Assembly: GCF_035222485.1 (NCBI RefSeq)
Contig: NC_085920.1
Coordinates: 124,001-188,000, forward strand
Length of the DNA: 64,000 bases
Direction: 5' to 3'
Source: Podospora pseudoanserina
Taxonomy: Eukaryota; Ascomycota; Sordariomycetes; Sordariales; Podosporaceae
The translations under genes and the position numbers were made by a program. This document shows positions 12,055-21,398 of this stretch, piece by piece. Under the pieces are notes generated by a model, which was not told where the DNA came from, ran no database searches, and saw only the letters and a program-made list of their open reading frames with translations. The stretch's first letter is position 1, and every line of letters starts with the position of its first letter.

Positions 12055-12543
12055 ATCGTAGGAGATGAAAAGATCGATCTCTTGTTGTCAATTGGAGGAA
12101 AGGAACTGTTGATGGGACGAAAGGATGTTGATTTACAGGAGAGAGGAAACACCAGTCGTGTGGAGTGTTTGGATGGAACGGCGTCATCCTTTGTAGCGGT
12201 CTGGTGTCAAAGGCCGCGTTTTCCGTTACAAGAAGGAGCGGGTGAAGAGAGTTAAAGATCTCAGTTTTTTTCAGTTGTTCGGGTCAAAGCAGTCGTTTTC
12301 CAATCTCATGGGAGAAGAGGAACTTCATGGGGATGGATGGATCTGGGGCGGTAGGTTTGGCATGGCAGCATACAGCATGGGCGGCAAAAGCGATGTATAT
12401 TTTTGCATTAGCATTTTCACTGCACTGCAGAGCGTGGTCTGGGATTTGCACTCGGCAATCGGGACATGGCATCAAGGTCGGGTAAACTGCGTCAACAGCA
12501 TCGATGGCAGCAGGTAGCAATACTAGACTACATTGTTGCCTCT
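12055..12543. other. Convergent 3' intergenic region
   Basis: About 490 bases of 3' flanking sequence between two convergent genes. No coding or structural signal seen. Confidence 0.4.
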
Positions 12544-13566
12544 CTAATTGTCTTGGCCATCTTCCAGGACAGTCTCGAATGCCTTGGGTATCCTCATAAA
12601 GTCACTCTTGTCCCTCTGAACTGCCACATCCGGCCTCACCAAGCTCAACCACTTTCCATCACCAGGATGCAGCCCCTCGCCCAAGTCCTTGTACACCTGC
12701 ACGCTCACCAGCGTTTTGTCCCCAATCAGTCTGATCCTCATGACGGTCTCGGTGTAGCACTTCCCGCAAAACAAACCCTCAATTTTCTTTTCCTCCTCCT
12801 CGCTCTTCCACTCGTGCTTCTTCTCCGCTCCCTCCGAGTCAGTGGTAGTGAAATTCACAGCCGAGTACCGCACGTGGTTCTTCCCTTCCCCTTTGACGCT
12901 CGTAAACTTGATGTGGGTGTGCAAGCAGGGTTTAAAGTTCCTGTACCCGGAGCCGATGAGGCCGTTCTTGACGACGGCGTGCCCGTGGGTGGTGGCCTCT
13001 GTCCAGCCGCCTAGGTCGGTCTGCAGGATGAAGGCTAGGGTGAACTCGAGGTAGAGGGTTTTTTGGGCGGTGATGAGGGGGGTTAGGACCCAAGATAGGG
13101 AAGGGTTGGAGCCGGTGGTGGCTGCGCAGGCAAGGATGCCTTGGTCTTCGGAGGAGTTGAGGGCGTTGGTGCGGTGTTTTCTGAGGAGCTCGTAGAGGTG
13201 GTAGAAGGAGATGGAGAGGGGGAGGGATTTGTGGATTGGGGGGAGGGTGGTTAGGCAGCCTAGGGAGAGGTCTTTGCTGAGGGTGGACCAAATCTCGTGG
13301 AAGGCGTAGGAGGAAGGGAAGGGGTCGGTGGGGGGTTGATTGCCGGAGGCTTTGGTCTTTGAGCCGCTGGGGAGGAGGGACGAGTCAAAGCGAATGGGGT
13401 TGCGGGCCGGGTTGTGTTTGTTGCAGCCGTCATTGGGACCGTGGACACAAGGGAGGTTGCCTTGCCATGTTTCAGAGTCGGGAAGAAGGGTGATCTCCTG
13501 GGAGAGAGAGGGAGGTGGTGGGAGGGGAGATTCCTTGTGACGGAAGAAGGATTTGAGTTTGTTCAT
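12544..13566 (-). CDS. Hypothetical protein, 340 residues
   Basis: Single exon from ATG 13566 (MNKLKSFFRHKESPLPPPPS). The frame is open to 13641, but that extension looks like leader. The N-terminus is basic then Pro-rich. A middle segment (DPFPSSYAFHEIWSTLSKDL, CLTTLPPIHKSLPLSISFYH) resembles fungal F-box-type or signal-related unknown proteins, but no domain can be named. Near the C-terminus are two cysteines in a CGKCYTETVMRIRL context after a Glu/Lys-rich coiled stretch, which might bind metal. Codon use is even and the frame is long for chance. Convergent with the large nuclear-type gene. Confidence 0.7.
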   Translation of the reverse strand: MNKLKSFFRHKESPLPPPPSLSQEITLLPDSETWQGNLPCVHGPNDGCNKHNPARNPIRFDSSLLPSGSKTKASGNQPPTDPFPSSYAFHEIWSTLSKDLSLGCLTTLPPIHKSLPLSISFYHLYELLRKHRTNALNSSEDQGILACAATTGSNPSLSWVLTPLITAQKTLYLEFTLAFILQTDLGGWTEATTHGHAVVKNGLIGSGYRNFKPCLHTHIKFTSVKGEGKNHVRYSAVNFTTTDSEGAEKKHEWKSEEEEKKIEGLFCGKCYTETVMRIRLIGDKTLVSVQVYKDLGEGLHPGDGKWLSLVRPDVAVQRDKSDFMRIPKAFETVLEDGQDN

Positions 13567-13922
13567 GTTGAGTGGAAGGATCAAGAACAACGCTGTTGAC
13601 CTGAAGAAGGGATGATCTGACCACTCTCTGATTTTATACAATCTTCGTGGCGGTCGAGGTTAGGAACGTCGTTGATTTTAGCGTTTCGTTCTAAACTCTG
13701 CCAAGTTCTCTCTAGAACATAATGAGAACCCCTGACCACTGCGTGAGATTGTGGCGGCTTGGCCGTGGTGGCTGCCTCCGACTGCGCCAACCAGCTGAAC
13801 AGTCTTTCTTCTACACCACGGACAGTCCGTTCTAGAAAACCAAACACAGCCCCATCAATATCGCAGAAGCATCAGATAAGCATGTTGTTGTCCCACACGC
13901 ACTGGTATCCCAGATCAGGAAA
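13567..13922. other. Intergenic
   Basis: Short region between two same-strand genes. It carries the promoter of the 12544-13566 gene; no other signal. Confidence 0.4.
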
Positions 13923-14493
13923 TCAGTTCGGACTCAGGTCATCAATCACTGCCCTCGAAGCAGCGCTTGCCGCTTCAAAAATTGTTCGCCCGTCCTCAGA
14001 CTCCAACTTGACTTTTTGCTCCTGTTTGTCATTCCTGACCATGGCTGTTAGCGTCTCCTACATAGTCGTGATGGGCTTATTGCCAAGCTCACATGGTCAA
14101 GAGTTGCGTGCCAAACACAAACAGCCGCGATAAGGAGCTCAAGAACTCAATCGCGCTTCCGTCTCCCTCTTTATCGGATTTCAACCCCGCAAACACCCGC
14201 TGAGCTTCAGCCACGGCCTTGTCCAGCTCAATCCCTAGTTGCGGCAAGACGACGTCGGCTCCTTGAGCGCAGACTGCGAGTTGAGTCGCATGCTCCCGGA
14301 AGATGGCAAGTCTCGCGGCGAAAGCCCTGGCTGGCGATAACTTCACCGGCAAGCCCTTTCCTATCTGGTTGTCTGGGTCTTCGCTGTGTTCTGTCCCGGC
14401 GAGCGAGATTGTGGCAAGGGCGGCGGTTGCGGCATCAGACAAGGCCGTGCACTTGGCTTCGAGGGAGGTTTTGTCAAAAGTAGCGTCAGCCAT
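13923..14493 (-). CDS. Small two-exon hypothetical protein, 170 residues
   Basis: Exon 1 is 14493-14093 (MADATFDKTSLEAKCTALSD) and exon 2 is 14034-13923, with a 58-nt intron (GTGAGC, branch GCTAACAG, acceptor CAG). Without the splice the frame ends four bases into the intron, giving 134 residues. The spliced C-terminus adds NDKQEQKVKLESEDGRTIF and ASRAVIDDLSPN, both hydrophilic and protein-like. The protein is Ala/Leu/Glu-rich and probably mostly helical; no signal peptide. Function unknown. Confidence rests on the matching reading phase and all three splice signals. Confidence 0.7.
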
Positions 14494-14812
14494 TAGGAAA
14501 AGGGGATATGATGTCTTGGCTTAATCCAAAAAGCAGGTGGGACTAATCGAAGCTGATGGTTTAAGTGTGAGTGGTGATTACCGGCATGAATCCGGTGCTG
14601 TAATTAGAGACTGACTCGGCTTTTATCCAAGTGCGGGGTTTAAAAAGGCCAGTCATATCCGACACAAGAAAGATGGTAGGTGGCGAAAACGGGGCATATC
14701 ACCTACACGGAATGCCACGTTCCTGTCGCGAAACAAGCACGGTCCCAAAGCAGGACAGTGTTCTGTGAATAATTCCAAACTTTCCGCGACACCCACTGTA
14801 TTCTGAGACCTA
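14494..14812. other. Intergenic
   Basis: About 320 bases upstream of the 170-residue gene; presumed promoter. Nothing else seen. Confidence 0.35.
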
Positions 14813-15826
14813 AGTTAATCCTGACGCTGACTGACTGGGCACCTGCTTGTCATCTCGTATCACCATTGCGAGCAATTGGCAGGCCTTGGTCTTGCTCATA
14901 GGGAGACACTCACTCATGGGCCGGCCATCTTTGGGCAAAAACATGTCCCATCCCCAAACCTCGATGTTGTCTGGATCGATAACCTGAGTTGGACAACTTC
15001 CATCGAGCAAGATAGGATACTTGGTAGCTCTCACAAAGGCGATGTCATACCAGATTGCATTCTCCGTTCGTCGCGCTGCTAGGCTTGGTAGCCCCCAAAC
15101 CGGGAGGGTTGCCGGACGCCACCCACCAGCACAGTCCACAGACCTCCAGGTATCAAGTAGCGCACCCTTCGCACTCGCTCTGGCCCTTTTGTGGTGCTAT
15201 GAAGGTTGGACAGACCCTGCGCAGACATGGGCCGAGGGTTTCTGGATATTGTCTCCTGGGACGGTAGGTGTTTGGCGCAGACAAGATTCATTTTCACCTC
15301 CTCAGCCAACTGGTCGTTTCGCATTTCAGGAGTGTGAGATGTCTCGAAATAGTAACGCAGGCTGGCCCTGAGCACATCAGGGGGAGTGAACATGTCAGCT
15401 AAAATATGGCATCGGACAGACCGTGACTGGTTTCCTGGATTACGGGAAAATCGTGGCTTGTTTCCTTCGTTGTGGTCTATTTCATCGGGGTCCGTTAACT
15501 CATGCAGGATCAGCTGCAACAGCTGCAAAACAGGAAAGCTTTTCAGATTCGGGAGTCGGCTGAGGGCCAAGTCGCCGAGCCAAGGTTGGCGTCGTACGGC
15601 ATGAGAGTAGGTGCTGGCAAGGAAATGTCTGTCTGTACGTATTTGTCGACCTGTGCAAAATACGCATAAACTTCGCCAACTGGCCCGTCAGATTCCCTAT
15701 TGGGGTCTTCGAAGATATGTAAATGCTCCAGATCTTTCATGGAGTTGATGATAGACCCGAACTCGTCAAGCAGCTCCTCACAGCCACTCCAGTTGATACA
15801 GACAGCCAGCTCAACGGTTGCTTGAA
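14813..15826 (-). pseudogene. Frame-broken coding remnant, unknown family
   Basis: Three minus-strand frames in relay carry protein-like sequence: 15826-15552 (with ATVELAVCINWSGCEELLDE), about 15655-15079 (with LGDLALSRLPNLKSFPVLQL and DVLRASLRYYFETSHTPEMR) and about 15160-14813 (with TENAIWYDIAFVRATKYPIL and NIEVWGWDMFLPKDG). They are collinear and overlap without convincing introns, so single-base frameshifts near 15580 and 15150 are the simplest explanation. The Leu-rich middle would suit an F-box/LRR-like protein but this is weak. It may also be the 3' continuation of the gene ending at 15830, broken by a third frameshift. Sequencing error is the alternative. Confidence 0.45.
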
Positions 15827-15829
15827 GGT

Positions 15830-16852
15830 CTAGTGGCGAAGAAGAGGAACGATAACAGCCAGCGGCAATGGTCCGAACGGAAGCCAGTCAATTTGATCCA
15901 TTCCAGCAAAGGCGTGCCGAAGCAGTTGTCTCGCTGCGCCTTGCCTTTGTCCGAGACGATGCTTGGTTGAACCTTCGTATAGAGTTGTTCGGAGGAAAGA
16001 TTGGGACATGAAAATTTCCATCATATCTTCAAGAAGGTCGGCATGGTCTGAGTGATCATCGTCTAATATTCCCCTCACTAGGACTCTCGTGGCTTGCTGC
16101 AGTAAGGAAGCTGGACTAGTTCCTGGCTCAGGCTTCTTCTCGACATTCTCGTTTGCGGTAGCTCTCTTGTTCCAAGGGCCCCCTGGCCACAGATCTGAAT
16201 ATGCAAAACCATGTTAGTACAGAACCGAATGCTAAGACAAAGTTCAAAAAGACCGCTCACTTTCCAAAGCATCACCATCGAGCCGCTGGCCGTCCTGCAT
16301 TTGACCCCAAGGTGAGCTGACGTGAGCTGTGCGAGACTCCCGGTAATCGTAAACACCCAGGGGTACCATCAGATCGATAAAGCTTGCTCTGTCAGGACGT
16401 ACTGCAAAGAAGCAATGCGTGATCTTTGACAGATCCGTTATATCTAAAATTAGATGGCCTTGGGTCCTGCCACCGTCGCTTGGTTTGAATCTTTGGTTGA
16501 TTCCCAGATCAGGAATCAAAAGGCGAATGGAGATTCTTGGAAATACAGAAACGATCTCATTCACAATAGCTGTATAGAGACAGTGGGCGATGAAGGGTAA
16601 GCGAACCGCTGGATCGGTTTCATGGGTTCCAGCCGCAATTGGGTCTCCAGGCGGGCGGTATCGATAGTAAACGCTAGCAAGGACAAGCTCGCCGCTCAGT
16701 GCTTTCCTGTCGGCACTTTGAGAGAATGCCTCTTGGAGAGGCTCGTAGCTTGACCTGGGCCAAAATCCATGCGCCGAGGATGCTGGATAGATTTTGGCTA
16801 TGGCAAGGGAGCGATACCGCCCCGCAACACGGGCAATGACTGTTGTTCGCAT
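15830..16852 (-). CDS. Hypothetical protein, possibly N-terminal part of a broken gene
   Basis: Exon 1 is 16852-16261 and exon 2 is 16194-15830, with a 66-nt intron (GTGAGC, branch TACTAACAT, acceptor TTCAG). The spliced product is 318 residues starting MRTTVIARVAGRYRSLAIAK. It shows no recognised domain; segments such as LVLASVYYRYRPPGDPI and HLILDITDLSKITHCFF look coding. The stop at 15830 lies only a few bases before another open frame on the same strand, raising the chance that the real protein continued further and is now truncated. Splice signals are good; the overall model is uncertain. Confidence 0.5.
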
Positions 16853-17679
16853 TTTGAGTTGATATTGCTGATCGTCATTCTTGAGATCGGAGGGGCCGCC
16901 GACTATCGGATGATGTCATATAAGGTTGGTGGGCAGGCGGATGGCAATGGAAACCCTCAGGCTTTGGGTGTGTTGACGGAGTGGGGGTGACGGAGGAGAT
17001 GAGGCCCATAAAAGGTCGCGACCACGTTGAGTGTGCTACAAGAGCATTGTGACATGGAAAAAAGAATTCCTGCACCTAGTGTCTTTGTATTTAGTGAAGC
17101 CTTCGTATCACCGATGGCTCCCGATTGCTGATAATTCCGTTCTTTGCCTAGCTGCTCGACAAACCCGTCTATACGTATCTTGCCTTATATTTCCTCAAGT
17201 CAGCACAAGTTTCTGGATCCTGATCCTGACGCCCGAGATAATAGGGAAGGGATCTCAAACGACTATTACGTAGGTCCTAATTAGTGAACTGCTGTGGATA
17301 GTCCCAGTAGGCTTAGACTTAGAGGGTACCTACCTAATCATCCATCAAGCTACAATCGGAAAATAATGCGGGAGTGTTTGGGGCGATTGCCTGACCAGGC
17401 CATAAAGTCAAGGTTCATATGCGCGAAGCGGCCGGAGTTTACGCGAGAGAGATGTGTGGAATTGGTCTAATCTGACTCCTAAATCTTCAAGTTCCTGGTG
17501 GTAAGACATAATGCCACGGTACCCTGTTGGCATTTTCCCAACCCAAGATATAACACAAACCTTCCCGAACGCCAAAACTCCATGTTGGATAACAGAGAAT
17601 CATGGAATGTTCTTGGTTGTAATCCCCCGCGGTCTGTTATTTCTCCAACAAAAGAAGCTCTGTCCCTGGTTAACCCCAT
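16853..17679. other. Intergenic, no supported gene
   Basis: About 830 bases with scattered stops on all frames. Short frames show no splice-linked continuation. It probably holds the promoter of the 16852 gene and the 3' flank of the CFEM gene. Confidence 0.4.
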
Positions 17680-18468
17680 CTAGAGGAGGAATCCCGCAAG
17701 TCCGCCAACAAGACCCAGGCTCAGGCCAGCAGTGATAACGGCACCGGCCGCACTCTGGGACGAGCTTGTGACAGTCCCAGTCGCGGTGCCCACCGGAGTC
17801 CCAGAGACCTCAGTGACGGTGGCACTTGGCTCCTGTTGCTTTCCCTCCATGGAGGCAGAAGTGGAAGCTAACGATGCCAACAAGGTCGACAGCGACGCCA
17901 GAGACGAAGTGACAGGATTGAACTTGCCCGTGACAACACCGGATGACGACGGCGGAGTCGGAGTGACGGTGCCGATCAAGGCGGTGCTGGTCTCGAGGAT
18001 CCTGCCCGAGCTGGTGAAGATGACCTCGACGCCCTCGAGAGTCTTGCTTGCAGTGGTAGCAACGGGGCGGGCTGTATAAACCATGGTCAGCCAATTCTCC
18101 AGGGTTAGAGATTAAAAAAGACATACCTCTGCCGCAAATATTTTTGCCCTCAGAGATAACCCACTCGGCCTGTTCGATGTTTTCGCAGGACTCAACTGCA
18201 CAATCATGGATGCCATAGTTGAAATCGGGTTTGGAGCACAGGCAGTAAATGTCGTCGGGCTGTTGGCAACCGAGGTGCATGTGGAGCGCTAGCATGTTGC
18301 TGATGCACGACTGCTTGGTATGTTAGCAACATCACCGTTCACAGAAGCACGCAGCAGGTAATTGTCACTGACGGCACAGTTTGGAAGGCTAAACTTGGGT
18401 AGCTGCTGGGCAGAAGCGAGGCCGGCCAGGGCGGCAACGACCAAAGTGGAAGCAGTCGTAGTCTTCAT
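17680..18468 (-). CDS. GPI-anchored CFEM-domain protein
   Basis: Three exons: 18468-18373, 18310-18127 and 18071-17680, with introns of 62 nt (GTCAGT, GCTAAC, CAG) and 55 nt (GTATGT...TACAG). The spliced protein is 223 residues. A signal peptide (MKTTTASTLVVAALAGLASA) leads into a CFEM domain with eight cysteines: LPNC, SCISN, LGCQQ, YCLC, HDCAVESC and NIC. The second half is Ser/Thr-rich and ends in a hydrophobic GPI-attachment tail (VITAGLSLGLVGGLAGFLL). CFEM proteins sit at the cell wall or membrane and act in haem/iron uptake or host interaction; which one applies here is unknown. An Asp is visible in the CQQPDD loop near the usual haem-ligand position. Confidence 0.9.
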
Positions 18469-18867
18469 CGTCTCTGCTGTAGCTGGTGATGTTTGCTTTA
18501 GATCGAAGGCGCAATAGATTTTTGTTGGGTGAACGGTGACTGTCTTGGTTGGTTGGTTCAGGTTGACGGATCATGCAACAGAGAAGTTTTTAGAAAGATG
18601 GAGCAGAAGCCCGAGGGCTTTTTGCCCTGGGCTGAAATCTTGATAAGCGTCAAACACCAAGAAGCTTTGGGAGGCACACATCTGAGAAAGAAATGACGAG
18701 TCGCCGTACAATTTGGTTGAAAGTTTGATGATCGCACCAGAAAATGCCCCAGCATGCATGTAAATGCAAAAGAAGAGATGCCTGGCTATTCAAAATAGAC
18801 CAGTAGATGACCAACTGAGAGCCCAGATTCGCCCTACTTGGGTGCACAAAATGTCCAACTGGGCCCC
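18469..18867. other. Intergenic
   Basis: About 400 bases: CFEM promoter and 3' flank of the chitosanase gene. No gene seen. Confidence 0.4.
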
Positions 18868-19848
18868 TCACGAAGCAAGCCACAAGCCACCAGCGAGGGC
18901 ACCTCCGGCCACAGCCCACAAGCTTATGGCCTTCCTCCCCACCGCAACGCCTCTCATCCTTTGAACCAGCTTCTCCCCAAGTGGCTGGATACTCCTTTCG
19001 AAGGAATCGTAATCTTTGGCAGCCCAATCAGCCCCATCCTTGCCAGGCACTGCATCTTCGCCCGTAAACGCCACATACAGCACATCCATTCCGTCATAGC
19101 CGCTGTCACCTGTCATATTCTTTCCCCAACAGGCGGTGGCAAGCGCTATGCTTACCTCGCCTACCATGGGATTGTCGCCGTCATCTCCATTTGTGTCGCC
19201 CCAGATGCCATACACCAGCTTGTTGCCTGGGCACACAACAGCCATGACAGACAATGGTCTCACGCCGTAGTCTGTTGGGTCAAACGTCCGCCAACCAGGT
19301 TTGCTACCGCTATTTCCAAAGACGACATACGGGTGTACATAAGTGTTAAGGTCAGATATGCCAACTTTGAAGGACTGGATGAGGTCTCGGAAAGCCGTCG
19401 CGTCTTGGTAGTCCGGACTTCTTCCTAACGAGCACCTTCCGTCGTCTTGACTACCACTTTGCACGCCGTCGCAGTCGACATCCATGTTGGAAAGGGTTCC
19501 ATTGCCGCCGGAGAGGTAGATGATGGAGGGTCGATGGGGGTCATTGGTGCAGTATGAGGTGGCTTTGCAGATGTCAGCATGATGCTAAGGATGACAGTCT
19601 TCATCGGACATGAACGTACTGTTTGTGCCATCATCAATGCTGTAAAAGCCCCCGGCCAAGCTATGTTGGCACGACGCGACCCTGTCCTTCAGCCCTTGGT
19701 AAAAGTCGTTCAAGTTCTGGGGGACAGCATTGGCAAGGAAGGAGCTGTCGCCAGATGTTGGAGTCGCGGCGAGAAACAATAATAGTGTGCCAAATGTTCT
19801 CCTGCAGAATTGAAGAGTGGGATATCGCATCGGATTCGCCGTGGACAT
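18868..19848 (-). CDS. GH75 fungal chitosanase with C-terminal hydrophobic anchor
   Basis: Exon 1 is 19848-19620 and exon 2 is 19562-18868, with a 57-nt intron (GTACGT, branch CTGAC, acceptor AAAG). A second in-frame ATG at 19830 (MRYPTLQFCRRTFGTLLLFL) may be the true start; both give a signal peptide. The GH75 core is clear: LSNMDVDCDGVQ, HPYVVFGNSG, PLSVMAVVCPGNKLVYGIWG followed by DTNGDD and GEVSIALATACW. The Asp in YGIWGD and the Glu 13 residues later match the catalytic Asp/Glu spacing of Fusarium chitosanase. It hydrolyses chitosan outside the cell. Unusually for this family the C-terminus ends in a basic stretch and hydrophobic segment (AISLWAVAGGALAGGLWLAS), suggesting membrane or GPI attachment. 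Confidence 0.9.
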
Positions 19849-20556
19849 GATCGCGGCTGGAAGTTGGAGTCCAGCACTACCTTGTGGAAATTGCATAAAA
19901 ATCCAAAAACATTACCTGGCTATTCTCTACCGCGTCTTTGCGCAAATGAAATGGAATAGAAAACAGGGCGTCATCGTGCTTTTCTCTTGCGCGACCTCAA
20001 ATCTCATGACAGGTCGTGAGAGGAGGCGCAGCTCCCTGCATTCACGGTCCACTCAGCGGACAGGCCCGAGCCGGAAATCGCGGTCGGATTTAAGCTTCAG
20101 CTGGTGCTTCTTCGGACAGCAACCGCAATGGCCCAATCGGAAAAGAGGTCGCCGAGGTGAGACAACCTCACAGACATCGTATTGCGCATTTTGACCTCCA
20201 AAAAGAAACACCACGAGTGCCCTTCACAATCAGCCAACCAGTCTCGGGGAGACACACGCCTGACGGAGCGACCGCAGAATTGAAAGTTGCGCTTCTGAAG
20301 GCGCCGGAATGATTTGTGTAAGATTTCGACGCGCTGATCGGCTTGAAACATTAAACTGACCATGTTATCTCTCTCAGTGTCTTTGAGATGGCGTCGGATT
20401 GTCGTGATGTTCGGTGGCGCTGTTTTTCCGGCTGGAGGCCCCGCAAGATGTCCACTCCAGTGTTTCCGTCACCTATCGCCTAGAGAATCGCGCTATCTGG
20501 TAACAGCAACCCTTCGGCTTCCGACTCTTTGTTCATTGATATCTCCGCACAACAAG
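19849..20556. promoter_or_regulatory. Divergent intergenic region (chitosanase / acetyltransferase)
   Basis: About 700 bases between divergent starts. The acetyltransferase frame is open upstream to 20362 but without family signal there. Nothing else identified. Confidence 0.4.
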
Positions 20557-21180
20557 ATGAGCAGCCTATTGCAAATCATAGACCTGCACGACCCTGTCGA
20601 GTTCGACGAGCTTCTTCATCAACGAGATCTCTGTGGCTGGGACAAGATGGCATCGGATATCGAGGCTTGGCGAACAGCCATGGATGCCGGAACCAGAGCA
20701 ATGTTCTGGATTGTCCCGCCGTCTCTTGCCCATCTCCCCCTTCCAGACCGGTGCGCAGGACATATTGCTTTGGTCAGCGAGATGAGCCCCCCTAATGAGG
20801 AGCTCGCCCGACCGGACAAGTCTATCCTTTATCTCTCGTCACTCTTCATCCGACCCGAGCACCGCGGAGGGCTTGGCCGAAAAGCGGTTCAGGCGCTTGA
20901 ATCTTGGGCAAAAGTGCCCCCCTACGGCTCACCTCACTGCGAAGCAATAACCCTGACTGCTTTGGACCGACGATACACTGAGGATGACTCGGAAGAATGG
21001 GGTGGCGTGTGGGCCAGATTTGGTCAACAAGCACCAAAGAAAGGAAGCAGCACTGAAGATTGGTATGCCAGGATGGGCTATGTGAAGTGGAAGAGCCAGC
21101 CTATGTTCGACGAGCAGTTCCTCGATGGCACCAAGATCAAGTTGGTTGCTGCTTTTCTGCGAAAGACTTTGAGGGAATAA
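20557..21180 (+). CDS. GNAT-like acetyltransferase
   Basis: Single exon of 207 residues from ATG 20557 (MSSLLQIIDLHDPVEFDELL); the earlier in-frame ATG at 20362 adds unrelated sequence. The acetyl-CoA-binding motif is visible as YLSSLFIRPEHRGGLGRKAV, with the R/Q-x-x-G-x-G/A signature (RGGLGRKA), on a beta strand followed by a helix. A further GNAT-like element is DWYARMGYVKW (motif B region). The substrate is unknown; fungal homologues of this size are usually uncharacterised N-acetyltransferases. No signal peptide, so probably cytosolic. Upstream of the ankyrin gene with only about 220 bases between, same strand. Confidence 0.8.
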   Translation: MSSLLQIIDLHDPVEFDELLHQRDLCGWDKMASDIEAWRTAMDAGTRAMFWIVPPSLAHLPLPDRCAGHIALVSEMSPPNEELARPDKSILYLSSLFIRPEHRGGLGRKAVQALESWAKVPPYGSPHCEAITLTALDRRYTEDDSEEWGGVWARFGQQAPKKGSSTEDWYARMGYVKWKSQPMFDEQFLDGTKIKLVAAFLRKTLRE

Positions 21181-21398
21181 ACAGAAGTTGGATATTTCCG
21201 ACTGCAATCTTTTTTCAGTCATGACGGCTCGACGTGCGTTCAAATCAATTGGCTTATCCAGCTTATCCACCGCTATCCAGGCAGCGACTCCACTACCAGT
21301 GATACGCAGGGTGAATGGCGGGCTCAGCATCAATACGTCTCTGTGGTCTCCCACCTGCAACAAACCAACAGAAAGGAAGACTTGGGCCACCTCACGAC

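Noticed and set aside
12466-13014. Plus-strand frame of 182 residues
   Set aside because: Lies opposite the better supported 340-residue minus-strand gene.
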